A model generated the notes under the pieces. That model was not told the origin of the DNA. It saw nothing but the letters and a program-made list of their open reading frames with translations, and did no database searches. From contig NZ_BCSS01000014.1 in NCBI RefSeq assembly GCF_001570985.1, forward strand, positions 18,795-82,794: 64,000 bases of DNA, written 5' to 3'. Shown here piece by piece: positions 1 through 7,802 of the stretch. Position numbers and translations under genes: made by a program. Every line of letters starts with the position of its first letter. Position 1 is the stretch's first letter. The stretch comes from Janibacter limosus NBRC 16128 (GTDB lineage: Bacteria; Actinomycetota; Actinomycetes; Actinomycetales; Dermatophilaceae).

Positions 1-1197
1 CTCGTCGTGCTCGTTGTCGCCGACGTAGCCGACGATCTGCTCGCCGGCCCCTGCCTCGGTCCACAGGTTTTTCTTCCGCCGCGACTCATTGCGCTCGATG
101 ACCGCGTTGGCCGCGGTGAGGATCGTCTGCGTCGAGCGGTAATTTTGCTCGAGGAGGATCGTCCGGGCGTCCGGGTAGTCCTCCTCGAACTCGACGATGT
201 TGCGGATCGAGGCCCCGCGGAAGGCGTAGATCGACTGGTCGGCATCACCGACGACGACCAGCTCGCTCGGCTCGACGGAGTGGGCTGACCGGGTCGCGTC
301 CTTGTCGCCGCCCACCAGCTCACGCACGAGCATGTACTGCGCGTGGTTGGTGTCCTGGTACTCGTCGACGAGGACGTGGCGGAAGCGACGGCGGTAGTGC
401 TCGGCGACATCGGGGAAGGCCTGCAGGATGTGCACCGTCGTCATGATGATGTCGTCGAAGTCCAGCGCATTGGCCTGCCGCAGTCGGCGTTGGTACTCGG
501 TGTAGACCTGCGCGAGCGTCTGGTCCTGCTGTGTCCCGCCGGTCTGGACGTCCTCGTCGACCGCCGCGCGCCGCGCGAACTCCTCCTCGTCGACCAGCTC
601 GTTCTTGAGGTTGCTGATCCGATGGCCCATGGAGCGCGGAGGGAAGCGCTTGGGGTCCAGGTCGAGATCACGCATGACCATGGCGACGAGGCGCTGGCTG
701 TCGGCCGCGTCGTAGATGGAGAAGCTGCTCTTCATCCCGACCTTGGTCGCCTCGCGGCGCAGGATCCGCACGCACGCGGAGTGGAAGGTCAGCACCCACA
801 TCGCCTTGGCCCGCGGACCGACGAGGTCCTCGACCCGCTCGCGCATCTCGGCGGCGGCCTTGTTGGTGAAGGTGATCGCCAGGATCTGGCCCGGCTGGAC
901 GCCCCGCGCCCCGAGCAGGTGGGCGATGCGGTGAGTGAGCACCCGGGTCTTACCCGAGCCGGCCCCGGCGATGATGAGCAGCGGTCCGCCCGCGTGCAGG
1001 ACCGCCTCGCGCTGGCCCGGGTTGAGGCCGGCGACCAGCTCCTCCGGGTCCCGCTGGACGGGAGTGTCGTGCCGGCTGTGCGCGGCCCGCGTCGGGCCCT
1101 CGTCGCTCATCGCCCACGTGGGGACGCCGGCGTCGGTCACGTCGTGGTTCCAGTCACCGGGCAGGGCATCGGGAAGGTCGTCGAAAAGGCTGCTCAT
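1..1197 (-). CDS. pcrA: ATP-dependent DNA helicase UvrD/PcrA (3' end cut by window edge)
   Basis: Superfamily 1 3'-5' DNA helicase that acts in nucleotide-excision repair and replication restart. The N-terminal 399 residues lie in the window. They show Walker A AGAGSGKT (residues 77-84), a VLVDEYQDTN Walker B motif, GDADQSIYAFRGA (motif III) and LEQNYRST (motif IV). The family is usually 750-830 residues, so about half the protein is missing beyond base 1. The ATG at 1197 is the only plausible start. A TAGGCT -10 box lies 10 nt upstream, suggesting a very short leader. The MFS gene at 1257 is divergent. Identification as UvrD/PcrA is firm; which paralogue it is cannot be settled without the C-terminus. 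Confidence 0.95.
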   Translation of the reverse strand, partial: MSSLFDDLPDALPGDWNHDVTDAGVPTWAMSDEGPTRAAHSRHDTPVQRDPEELVAGLNPGQREAVLHAGGPLLIIAGAGSGKTRVLTHRIAHLLGARGVQPGQILAITFTNKAAAEMRERVEDLVGPRAKAMWVLTFHSACVRILRREATKVGMKSSFSIYDAADSQRLVAMVMRDLDLDPKRFPPRSMGHRISNLKNELVDEEEFARRAAVDEDVQTGGTQQDQTLAQVYTEYQRRLRQANALDFDDIIMTTVHILQAFPDVAEHYRRRFRHVLVDEYQDTNHAQYMLVRELVGGDKDATRSAHSVEPSELVVVGDADQSIYAFRGASIRNIVEFEEDYPDARTILLEQNYRSTQTILTAANAVIERNESRRKKNLWTEAGAGEQIVGYVGDNEHDE

Positions 1198-1207
1198 GTC
1201 GGCGACC

Positions 1208-1213
1208 AGCCTA
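1208..1213 (-). promoter_or_regulatory. -10 box of pcrA
   Basis: TAGGCT on the minus strand, 10 nt before the ATG at 1197. It shares the 60-bp divergent region with the MFS promoter. Confidence 0.45.
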
Positions 1214-1244
1214 CGTCGCGGGACTGACACCCCCTTCGCCCAGA

Positions 1245-1250
1245 TACCGT
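1245..1250 (+). promoter_or_regulatory. Leaderless -10 box of the MFS gene
   Basis: TACCGT followed by exactly 6 nt and GTG at 1257. Transcription should begin at or next to the start codon. Confidence 0.5.
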
Positions 1251-1256
1251 GCCGCG

Positions 1257-2534
1257 GTGAGCCCGATCCGCGACCACCTGAGCCTGCTGCGCGAACGACG
1301 CTTCGCCGCGCTCTTCGCCGCGCGGACCTTGTCGATGCTCGGGCTGGCCTTCGCACCCGTGGCGCTCGCCTTCGGCGTCCTCGGGCTGCCGGGGGCCGAC
1401 GCCGGCACCCTCTCGCTCGTCGTCGCGGCCGAGGCGATCCCGCACGTCCTCGGGCTGCTGCTCGGTGGTGTCGTGGCCGACCGCTACCCACGCCGTTTCG
1501 TGATGTTCACCGGGGAGTGCCTCTCCCTCGTGGCCTGGCTCGGGATCGGCATCATGTTCCTGGTCGGGTGGGCACCGATCCCGGTGGTCTGTGCCTTCGC
1601 CGTGCTCACCGGCCTCGCCGGCGCCGTCGTCTGGCCGGTCCTGTCCGGGATCATCCCCGAGGTCGCGCCCGCGGGACACCTCCAGTCGGCCAACGCGCTG
1701 CTCGCGGTCGGCGCCAATGTCGCCCGCATCGGTGGGCTGATCGCGGCCGGGGCCATCGTCGTGCTCATCGGGCCCGGCTGGGCCCTCGTCGGCGCCGCCG
1801 CGATCCACGGTGCGGCCGCGACCTTCGCCTGGCGGATCGGCTCCACCCCACGCCCCGGACGCGAAGGGGGGACCTCCGTCGTCGCCGAGCTGCGGGAGGG
1901 GTGGGTCGAGTTCTCCTCACGCGAGTGGCTGTGGGTCGTCGTCGCGCAGTTCGCCCTGCTGATCCTCGCCTGGCAGGGCGCGCACACCGTCCTCGGTCCG
2001 GTCGTGGCCGAGGCCGAGCTGGGCGGCGCCGGAGCCTGGTCGGCGATCCTCACCGGCGAGGCGGTCGGCATGCTCGTCGGCGTCGTCATCGCCCTGCGGA
2101 TCAGGCCGCGCCGCCCGATCCTCCTCGGGGTACTGCTCACCTCGCTCACCGCGCTGCCCTACCTGCTGCTCGGGGTGGGCGCCCCCCTTCCGCTCATCGT
2201 GCTCGGCGGTTTTGTCATGGGTCTGGGCATGGACACCTTCACCGTGCTGTGGCAGACGACGATGCAGCGCGAGGTGCCGCCCGAGGCACTCTCGCGAGTC
2301 GCCTCCTACGACGCCTTCGGGTCGATGCTCTTCGGGCCGGTCGGGGTCCTGCTCGCCGGACCGGCAGCGGTGCACCTCGGCGCCCACCGGGCCCTGCTCG
2401 TGTGCGCTGCGCTCATCCTCCTGTCCAGCCTGCTGGCCCTGCTGTCCCGGGACGTGCGCACCCTGCGTGCGCCCGTCGACATCACTCCGGTCCCCGAGGG
2501 CGAGTACACCTCACCGGTGGATCCGGTCGTCTGA
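1257..2534 (+). CDS. MFS transporter, 12-TM type
   Basis: A 425-residue polytopic membrane protein of the major facilitator superfamily, resembling the MFS_3/enterobactin-exporter-like group. About twelve hydrophobic segments are visible, in two halves. The loop between TM2 and TM3 has GGVVADRYPRR, the MFS motif A (G-x3-D-R-x-G/P-R-R). Substrate is unknown; export of a drug or small metabolite is the usual role of relatives. The GTG start is supported by a TACCGT box 6 nt upstream. Nothing nearby points to a specific substrate. Confidence 0.8.
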   Translation: MSPIRDHLSLLRERRFAALFAARTLSMLGLAFAPVALAFGVLGLPGADAGTLSLVVAAEAIPHVLGLLLGGVVADRYPRRFVMFTGECLSLVAWLGIGIMFLVGWAPIPVVCAFAVLTGLAGAVVWPVLSGIIPEVAPAGHLQSANALLAVGANVARIGGLIAAGAIVVLIGPGWALVGAAAIHGAAATFAWRIGSTPRPGREGGTSVVAELREGWVEFSSREWLWVVVAQFALLILAWQGAHTVLGPVVAEAELGGAGAWSAILTGEAVGMLVGVVIALRIRPRRPILLGVLLTSLTALPYLLLGVGAPLPLIVLGGFVMGLGMDTFTVLWQTTMQREVPPEALSRVASYDAFGSMLFGPVGVLLAGPAAVHLGAHRALLVCAALILLSSLLALLSRDVRTLRAPVDITPVPEGEYTSPVDPVV

Positions 2535-2543
2535 CCCGGGATC

Positions 2544-2549
2544 TAGGCT
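2544..2549 (+). promoter_or_regulatory. Leaderless -10 box of the GNAT gene
   Basis: TAGGCT, then GCTCCC (6 nt), then ATG at 2556; it sits in the 21-bp gap after the MFS stop. Confidence 0.55.
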
Positions 2550-2555
2550 GCTCCC

Positions 2556-3146
2556 ATGTCCCAGATCGTGCGCCCCGACCCCCGCTACCAGGCCTCCTAC
2601 CTGGAGGCCCACGACGAGTTCGGCGGTGCGCACCGCGACGGCGACGGCGACCTGGTGCAGGCCGCTGACCCGACGGTCGGTTTCGAGGGCTTCAGCTTCA
2701 CCCGGGAGGGGCTGGAGGACCGCGACGAGTTCCGCCGCTTCGTGCAGGTCCGTCGCGCCGACGAGCTCCCGGAGACGCCGCGACCCGCCGGCTTCGTCCC
2801 GTGCACCTTTCTCTGGGTCGTCGAGGGCGAGGAGTACCTCGGCTCGATCGCGCTGCGGCACGAGCTGAGCGACTTCCTGCTCGAGCAGGGTGGGCACATC
2901 GGCTACTCGATCCGCCCCTCGGCGCGGCGGCAGGGGCACGCGAGCACCGCCCTTCGTCAGGTGCTGGAGCTCGCCGGCGAGATGGGTCTGGAGCGCGTCC
3001 TGATCACCTGCGACGAGGACAACGAAGCCTCCCGCGCGACCATCGAGGGCGCCGGCGGCGAGTACGAGGACTCCCGCAGCGGCAAGCGACGCTACTGGGT
3101 GACGACCATCGCCACGGACCGTCCGGAGGGTGCCCGCCTGTCCTAG
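2556..3146 (+). CDS. GNAT family N-acetyltransferase
   Basis: A 196-residue acetyl-CoA-dependent acetyltransferase. The core fold is recognisable from the beta4/alpha3 region: a GYSIRPSARRQGHAS stretch at about residues 116-130 holds the R-x2-G-x-A acetyl-CoA pyrophosphate loop, followed by a helix and a conserved C-terminal CDEDNEAS segment. This C-terminal pattern recurs in predicted acetyltransferases of the YjdJ/RimJ-like group. Acceptor substrate is unknown. It stands alone with its own leaderless promoter and its stop codon TAG is part of the next gene's -10 box. Confidence 0.8.
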   Translation: MSQIVRPDPRYQASYLEAHDEFGGAHRDGDGDLVQAADPTVGFEGFSFTREGLEDRDEFRRFVQVRRADELPETPRPAGFVPCTFLWVVEGEEYLGSIALRHELSDFLLEQGGHIGYSIRPSARRQGHASTALRQVLELAGEMGLERVLITCDEDNEASRATIEGAGGEYEDSRSGKRRYWVTTIATDRPEGARLS

Positions 3147-3149
3147 GCT
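3144..3149 (+). promoter_or_regulatory. Leaderless -10 box of the polymerase gene, overlapping the GNAT stop
   Basis: TAGGCT whose first three bases are the stop codon of the upstream gene. Six nucleotides separate it from ATG at 3156. Confidence 0.5.
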
Positions 3150-3155
3150 CGGTGC

Positions 3156-4124
3156 ATGGCACGCGGCGAGCACGGTGAGGACGTCCATCTCGACGTCGGC
3201 GGCAGGGATGTGCGCATCTCCTCCCCCGACCGGGTCTACTTCCCCGAGCGCGGCGAGACCAAGCTCGACCTCGCGCAGTACTACCTGTCCGTCGGTGACG
3301 GGATCCTGCGTGCGCTGCGCGAGCGGCCGACGATGCTGCACCGCTTCCCCAAGGGGGTCGAGGGCGCCAAGGTCCACCAGAAGCGCCTGCCCCAGGGGGC
3401 ACCGGACTGGGTGGAGACGGTGCGTCTGCACTTCCCCCGGTACGACCAGCACGCCGACGAGCTGTGCCCGACCGAGCTGGCCCAGATCCTCTGGGCGGTG
3501 CAGATGAGCACCGTCGAGCTGCACCCGTGGAATGTCCGTCGTGCCGACGTCGACCGGCCCGACGAGTGGCGGATCGACCTCGACCCCATGCCGGATGCTC
3601 CCTTCGACCGGGTACGGCGGGTGGCCGGTGTCGTCCACGAGGTCCTCGACGAGCTCGGTGTGGTGGGCTACCCCAAGACCTCCGGGGGATCCGGGCTGCA
3701 CGTCTACGTGCGCATCGAGCCTCGATGGGAGTTCGGCGAGGTGCGCAGGGCGGCGCTCGCCTTCGCCCGCGAGGTCGAGCGGCGCGTCCCGGACGAGGTG
3801 ACGACGACGTGGTGGCGCAAGGACCGTGACCCGGCGGCCGTCTTCGTCGACTACAACCAAAATGCTCGCGACCACACGATCGCGGCCGCGTACTCGGTGC
3901 GGGGCAACGCGGCCGGCACCGTGTCGACCCCGATCACCTGGGACGAGATCACGGACGTCGAGCCACAGGACTTCACCATCGCGACCGTGCCGCAGCGCTT
4001 CGCGGAGCTCGGTGACCTGCACGCCGACATCGACCATGTGGCGCACGACCTGGGTCCGCTGCTGGAGTGGGCCGAGCGCGACGAGGCCGAGGGCGCCGAG
4101 CCGCCGGTCGACCCCGAGGACTGA
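3156..4124 (+). CDS. Stand-alone LigD-type DNA polymerase/primase domain protein
   Basis: A 322-residue archaeo-eukaryotic primase-like polymerase related to the PolDom of bacterial NHEJ ligase LigD, which adds (ribo)nucleotides at breaks. Metal-binding acidic residues are D141 and D143 in RIDLDP and D232 in AVFVDYNQN. The nucleotide-binding SGGSGLHVYV loop lies near 176-185. The whole protein corresponds to PolDom alone (about 300 residues); ligase and nuclease domains are absent. Neither a Ku gene nor an ATP-dependent ligase gene is in the window, so partners must be elsewhere if it serves NHEJ. Mycobacteria encode comparable stand-alone Pol proteins (PolD1/PolD2). Confidence 0.9.
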   Translation: MARGEHGEDVHLDVGGRDVRISSPDRVYFPERGETKLDLAQYYLSVGDGILRALRERPTMLHRFPKGVEGAKVHQKRLPQGAPDWVETVRLHFPRYDQHADELCPTELAQILWAVQMSTVELHPWNVRRADVDRPDEWRIDLDPMPDAPFDRVRRVAGVVHEVLDELGVVGYPKTSGGSGLHVYVRIEPRWEFGEVRRAALAFAREVERRVPDEVTTTWWRKDRDPAAVFVDYNQNARDHTIAAAYSVRGNAAGTVSTPITWDEITDVEPQDFTIATVPQRFAELGDLHADIDHVAHDLGPLLEWAERDEAEGAEPPVDPED

Positions 4125-4457
4125 TCAGAGCGCACGACGCAGGCAGGCGTCGAGCCAGTGGGCCAGACCGGCATCGTCCTCGACGGCGTCGGGCGAGACG
4201 TCGAGCCAGCTGGGGCCCATGCCTCGCTCCCCCATGAGCGCGACCTGGGCGTAGTAACGACCAGCCTGCTCCAGGAGCTGCTCGCTCTCGTCGGGGTCGA
4301 CACGCACCAGCAGGCCACCCCCGCCCCGCACTCCCATGAGGATCTCGTCCTTGACGAGGAAGATCAGCGCCCCGAACATCCGCTTCTCCTCCCACGCGAT
4401 GCCGCGGTCGAAGAGGGCGGTGCGGACCCGGTCGGCGAGATGCTCGTCGATGGCCAT
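4125..4457 (-). CDS. TfoX/Sxy N-terminal-domain protein
   Basis: A 110-residue protein with the TfoX N-terminal fold: an ARG-rich first helix, then [18 protein letters not shown], which matches the family's KMFGG...F..G. core. In gamma-proteobacteria TfoX/Sxy controls competence; in actinobacteria these short proteins are uncharacterised. The longer reading frame reaches 4517, but the ATG at 4457 aligns with the family start and has a CAGTGT box 6 nt upstream. Its stop abuts the end of the polymerase gene (convergent, zero gap). Confidence 0.75.
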   Translation of the reverse strand: MAIDEHLADRVRTALFDRGIAWEEKRMFGALIFLVKDEILMGVRGGGGLLVRVDPDESEQLLEQAGRYYAQVALMGERGMGPSWLDVSPDAVEDDAGLAHWLDACLRRAL

Positions 4458-4463
4458 GGATCC

Positions 4464-4469
4464 ACACTG
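4464..4469 (-). promoter_or_regulatory. Probable leaderless -10 box of the TfoX-like gene
   Basis: CAGTGT on the minus strand, 6 nt from ATG at 4457. The first base departs from TANNNT, so support is weaker. Confidence 0.3.
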
Positions 4470-4478
4470 GCAGATGTC

Positions 4479-4484
4479 TATGGT
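4479..4484 (+). promoter_or_regulatory. Leaderless -10 box of the uracil-DNA glycosylase gene
   Basis: TATGGT, then GAGCAG, then GTG at 4491. This decides the start among several in-frame GTG codons. Confidence 0.45.
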
Positions 4485-4490
4485 GAGCAG

Positions 4491-5321
4491 GTGCCTGAGC
4501 CAGTCCTCCTGCCCCATCCCGTGACGGGTGCTCCCTTCGCCTCACCGGTCGTGCCCGGGACCGGCTGGCCCGATGACCTGGCGACCACCGAGACCCCCGT
4601 CGCCCGGACCGCCGCGCAGGTGAGGCGGCTGGCGAAGGGAGCCATCGGGCAGGACGAGCTGGACGCCCGGATCTCCGTCTGCCGCGCCTGCCCGCGTCTG
4701 GTGGCGTGGCGTGAGGAGGTCGCCCTCACCAAGCGGGCCGCCTTCAGCGACCAGCCGTACTGGGGGCGGCCCGTGCCGACGCTCGGCCCGGCCGATGCAC
4801 CCGTGCTCGTCGTCGGTCTCGCTCCAGCGGCCCACGGCGCCAACCGGACGGGACGCAACTTCACCGGCGACCGGTCGGGCGACTGGCTCTATGCCGCACT
4901 GCACCGGGCCGGGTACGCGAGCCAGCCGGAGTCGTGGGCCGCCGGGGACGGGCTCGAGCTCGACGGCGTGCGGATCGTCGCACCCGTGCGCTGCGCGCCG
5001 CCGCAGAACAAGCCGACGACGCTCGAGAAGCAGACCTGCGCGCCATGGCTCGATGCCGACCTGGCGAGGAGCGTTCCCTTCGTCCGGTCGATCATGTGCC
5101 TGGGCTCGATCGGGTGGGACGCGACGATCGCCGGCGTACGGCACGCGGGGTGGGACGTGCCGAGGCCCAAGCCCAAGTTCGGGCACGGCGCCCGCGCCAC
5201 GCTGCGCACCCCCGACGGCCGGGAGGTCGCTCTGGTGGGCTGCTACCACGTGAGCCAGCAGAACACCTTCACCGGCAAGCTGACCGAAACCATGCTCGAC
5301 GAGGTCATTGCCTCGCTGTGA
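4491..5321 (+). CDS. Uracil-DNA glycosylase, family 5 (UDGb type), Fe-S
   Basis: Removes uracil and other deaminated bases from DNA. The 276-residue protein has four cysteines able to bind a 4Fe-4S cluster: C64 and C67 (CRAC), C168 and C183. Motif A is [14 protein letters not shown] (109-122), with the family 5 signature lacking the catalytic Asp or Asn of families 1-4. Motif B near the C-terminus reads [12 protein letters not shown], close to the [12 protein letters not shown] expected. I chose the GTG at 4491 because of its -10 box; GTG 4521 is an alternative. The TfoX-like gene is divergent, 33 bp away. Confidence 0.9.
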   Translation: MPEPVLLPHPVTGAPFASPVVPGTGWPDDLATTETPVARTAAQVRRLAKGAIGQDELDARISVCRACPRLVAWREEVALTKRAAFSDQPYWGRPVPTLGPADAPVLVVGLAPAAHGANRTGRNFTGDRSGDWLYAALHRAGYASQPESWAAGDGLELDGVRIVAPVRCAPPQNKPTTLEKQTCAPWLDADLARSVPFVRSIMCLGSIGWDATIAGVRHAGWDVPRPKPKFGHGARATLRTPDGREVALVGCYHVSQQNTFTGKLTETMLDEVIASL

Positions 5322-5325
5322 GTCC

Positions 5326-5331
5326 TAGGGT
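5326..5331 (+). promoter_or_regulatory. Leaderless -10 box of the quinone reductase gene
   Basis: TAGGGT, 6 nt, ATG at 5338. It begins 4 nt after the glycosylase stop codon. Confidence 0.55.
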
Positions 5332-5337
5332 GTCGGC

Positions 5338-6327
5338 ATGGCCACCACCACTGCGCTCGTCGTCACCCGCCACGGAGGACCCGAGGTCCTCGCGCTCGAG
5401 GAGCGCGAGGTGCCGCCGCCAGGACCGGGCGAAGCCCTCGTCGAGGTCGCCGCAGGTGGCGTCAACTTCATCGATGCCTACATGCGCGAGGGCATCTACG
5501 CGAGCGAGCCGCCGTACGTGCAGGGCTTCGAGGCCGCCGGCACCGTGCGCGAGGTCGGTGAGGGTGCGGCAGTCGCCGTCGGCGACCGGGTCGCGTGGTC
5601 GATGACGGCCGGGCTGCATGCCGGTCTCGTCATCGCCGACTCCACGCGCCTGCTGCCCGTCCCCGACGACGTCGACCTCGAGACCGCGTGTGCCGCAACG
5701 CTGCAAGGCCTGACTGCGCACGCCCTCGTCACCAGCTGCTACCCGGTGCAGGAGGGCACGATCGCGCTCGTGCACGCCGCCGCTGGTGGGGTCGGACAGC
5801 TGCTCACCCAGATGATCACCTCGCGCGGTGGCACCGTCATCGCGACGGCAGGATCGCACGGCAAGCTCGAGATCGCCCGCTCGCGCGGCGCCTCCGAGCT
5901 CATCGACTACTCCGACACGGACGACCTGGCCGGTGAGATCGCAGCGGCGGCCCAGCGGCTCGGGGCGACGCAGGGAGTCGACGTCGCCTATGACGGCGTC
6001 GGCAAGGCGACCTTCGACGCGTCGCTGTCGTCGCTACGCCCCCGCGGCACACTCGTGCTCTTCGGCGGGGCCTCCGGGCAGGTGCCCCCCTTCGACCTGC
6101 AGCGGCTCAATGCCGGAGGGTCCTTGTTCGTCACCCGCCCCTCGCTGGCCCACTTCATCATCGAGCGCGAGGAGCTGCTGATGCGCGGGCGCGAGGTCTT
6201 CGAGGAGATCTCCAGCGGGCGGCTCGACATCGCCATCGGTGGGCGGTACTCCTTCGCCGAGGCGGCGCAGGCCTACCAGGCGCTCGAGGGTCGGCAGACG
6301 ACGGGCAAGGTCATCCTCATCCCCTGA
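5338..6327 (+). CDS. qor: NADPH:quinone oxidoreductase (zinc-independent MDR)
   Basis: A 329-residue medium-chain dehydrogenase/reductase that reduces quinones with NADPH. The N-terminal GroES-like domain carries GVNFIDAYMREGIY, and the Rossmann domain has AAAGGVGQLLTQM for NADPH binding. The structural-zinc cysteine lobe of alcohol dehydrogenases is absent, which fits the QOR class. The C-terminal GRQTTGKVIL motif is typical. It is monocistronic with a leaderless promoter. Substrate range cannot be read from sequence. Confidence 0.88.
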   Translation: MATTTALVVTRHGGPEVLALEEREVPPPGPGEALVEVAAGGVNFIDAYMREGIYASEPPYVQGFEAAGTVREVGEGAAVAVGDRVAWSMTAGLHAGLVIADSTRLLPVPDDVDLETACAATLQGLTAHALVTSCYPVQEGTIALVHAAAGGVGQLLTQMITSRGGTVIATAGSHGKLEIARSRGASELIDYSDTDDLAGEIAAAAQRLGATQGVDVAYDGVGKATFDASLSSLRPRGTLVLFGGASGQVPPFDLQRLNAGGSLFVTRPSLAHFIIEREELLMRGREVFEEISSGRLDIAIGGRYSFAEAAQAYQALEGRQTTGKVILIP

Positions 6328-6336
6328 TGACCTGCC

Positions 6337-6416
6337 CACAAGGACTGCACCTGGTCTGGCAAGCGCCGAGGAAGCCCCGTTCTGTGCCGACCGCAGGCTG
6401 ACCTGCAGTCCTTGTG
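6337..6416. repeat. Long-loop inverted repeat A (13-bp arms) upstream of the DUF559 gene
   Basis: Arm CACAAGGACTGCA at 6337-6349 and its exact complement TGCAGTCCTTGTG at 6404-6416, with a 54-nt loop. The same 13-mer appears twice more in repeat B on the other side of the next gene. A CAAGCG word lies 10 nt inside the left arm and recurs 11 nt inside the oppositely oriented copy B. Confidence 0.85.
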
Positions 6417-6456
6417 AACCTGTGGACAACTCAGGGCGTGTGCGACCAGTGACTGT

Positions 6457-6462
6457 CAGGCT
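6457..6462 (+). promoter_or_regulatory. Probable leaderless -10 box of the DUF559 gene
   Basis: CAGGCT, 7 nt, ATG at 6470. The flanking TGTCAGGCTGACA is itself a short palindrome that could serve as an operator. Confidence 0.35.
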
Positions 6463-6469
6463 GACAGGC

Positions 6470-7357
6470 ATGTCAGAGGTCGCCCAGATCATTGCCCAGG
6501 CCGGCGGGAGCGCAACGCGCCAGGAGCTGAGGCCAGCACTGCGGGGCCGGCCCCTGACCCGCGCCGTCCGATCCGGCGAGATCCTCCGGGTGCGGCGAGG
6601 GATCTACACCCTCCCTGCTCTTGACGCCTCCCTCGAGGCCGGGTTGCGGGCGAACGGCGTCGTGAGTCACCGCAGTGCTGCACTCCTGCACGGATGGGGG
6701 GTGCTCCACGCACCGAAGCAGCCGGAGCTGACCATCCCCCGGCACCGTCGCGTGGAGGCAGGGCGACGCCGCCAGGTCCACGCCCGCTGGCGGACACTGG
6801 ATCCGCAGGACATGGACGACTCATGCACCACCCCTCTGCGGACGGTCGTGGACTGTGCGGCCGACCTCCCTCTCCCGGAGTCACTGGCCGTGGCGGACTC
6901 GGCCCTGCGTTCGGGCAAGGTCACGGCCCAGGAGCTGGCTGATGCCACCGTGCCCCGCATCGGTCGCTCACGCGCTGGACGAGCCCTGGCCCTGGCCTCA
7001 GCAGAGGCGGCCAATCCCTTCGTGTCGGGGTTGCGCGCCTTCGCTGTCGAGGCAACCGACGGGGTGTGGACGCCGCAACAGCCGATCACCCTGCGCGACG
7101 GCGTCGTCCTGCACGCAGATGTCGGGTGCGCGGCGGTCAGGGTCGCGCTCGAGGCCGACAGCCACGAGTTCCACAAGAGTCGGTCTGACATCATCCGGGA
7201 CTGCCACCGCTACAACGAGATGACCATTGCGGGCTGGGTCGTGCTGCGCTTCGCGTGGGAGCACGTGATGTTTCACCCCGACTGGGTCCGCGAGGTCATC
7301 GCTTGGGTCGTCGCCGTCAGGTCAGCTCACAAGGACTGCACGTCGATACCGGCGTGA
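6470..7357 (+). CDS. AbiEi-like antitoxin-domain / DUF559 fusion protein
   Basis: A 295-residue protein. Residues 5-50 resemble the AbiEi antitoxin winged-helix region (TRQELRPAL followed by RRGIYTLP). The C-terminal 90 residues resemble DUF559, a Vsr/restriction-endonuclease-like fold, with an EADSHEFHKSRSD segment in which the D and E could bind metal, then HRYNEMTIAGWVVLRF. Such fusions are common orphan genes in actinobacteria and have no proven role. No AbiEii-type toxin gene is adjacent. The gene lies between two long-loop inverted repeats that share one 13-mer, and its last 10 codons overlap repeat B. DNA binding or nicking is an inference. Confidence 0.7.
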   Translation: MSEVAQIIAQAGGSATRQELRPALRGRPLTRAVRSGEILRVRRGIYTLPALDASLEAGLRANGVVSHRSAALLHGWGVLHAPKQPELTIPRHRRVEAGRRRQVHARWRTLDPQDMDDSCTTPLRTVVDCAADLPLPESLAVADSALRSGKVTAQELADATVPRIGRSRAGRALALASAEAANPFVSGLRAFAVEATDGVWTPQQPITLRDGVVLHADVGCAAVRVALEADSHEFHKSRSDIIRDCHRYNEMTIAGWVVLRFAWEHVMFHPDWVREVIAWVVAVRSAHKDCTSIPA

Positions 7358-7430
7358 CGTGGCGATCCCGCCATCAGACCGCCTCTCCGCCAGATCAGAT
7401 CGCTTGCGTGGAGGAGCTGCAGTCCTTGTG
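7328..7430. repeat. Long-loop inverted repeat B (13-bp arms) downstream of the DUF559 gene
   Basis: CACAAGGACTGCA at 7328-7340 and TGCAGTCCTTGTG at 7418-7430, with a 77-nt loop. The left arm lies inside the last codons of the DUF559 gene and the right arm ends 2 nt from the stop of the convergent membrane-protein gene. The loop is too long for an ordinary terminator. Read on the minus strand it resembles repeat A. Confidence 0.85.
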
Positions 7431-7432
7431 GG

Positions 7433-7768
7433 TCACCAGACGAAGGCGATGATGGCGTTGACGACCGCCAGACCGGCAGCGACCAGGGCGAGGGTCTTGC
7501 CGTTTTCACCACGCTTGCTCTTGGCGTTACCGATCTCGGCGCAGGCCAGGACCGCGATCATGACGACGAGCTTGGTGCCGATCTTGGCGTGGTTGACCGG
7601 ATCGTCACCCGCCTCGGCCAGACCGGTCAGCCCGAGGCCGAGCAGCAGCTGGATACGCGCGCCCCAGACCTGGACGAGGTGCCCTCGACCAGCGACGAAG
7701 GGTCCGACGACGATCGCCAGCATCGCGAGCATGTGCAGGACGTAGAGGACGAGACGCAGGGCTTCCAT
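7433..7768 (-). CDS. Small integral membrane protein (111 aa)
   Basis: Hydrophobic protein with about four membrane segments: near residues 5-25, 38-50, 63-80 and 93-110. The central DPVNHAKIGTKLVV motif sits between segments. The general pattern matches small actinobacterial membrane proteins of unknown function; I do not recognise a named family. A TAGGCT box lies 7 nt before the ATG, so it is likely leaderless and monocistronic. Its stop codon lies 2 bp from inverted repeat B. Confidence 0.75.
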   Translation of the reverse strand: MEALRLVLYVLHMLAMLAIVVGPFVAGRGHLVQVWGARIQLLLGLGLTGLAEAGDDPVNHAKIGTKLVVMIAVLACAEIGNAKSKRGENGKTLALVAAGLAVVNAIIAFVW

Positions 7769-7775
7769 GCCCGGC

Positions 7776-7781
7776 AGCCTA
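7776..7781 (-). promoter_or_regulatory. Leaderless -10 box of the small membrane protein gene
   Basis: TAGGCT on the minus strand, 7 nt from ATG at 7768. Confidence 0.5.
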
Positions 7782-7802
7782 GGCGACCAGGGGCGCTGTC
7801 TC

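Noticed and set aside
7328..7430. Reading repeat B as a terminator between convergent genes
   Set aside because: The loop is 77 nt, no T-run follows, and the same arms occur upstream of the gene, where a terminator is not needed.
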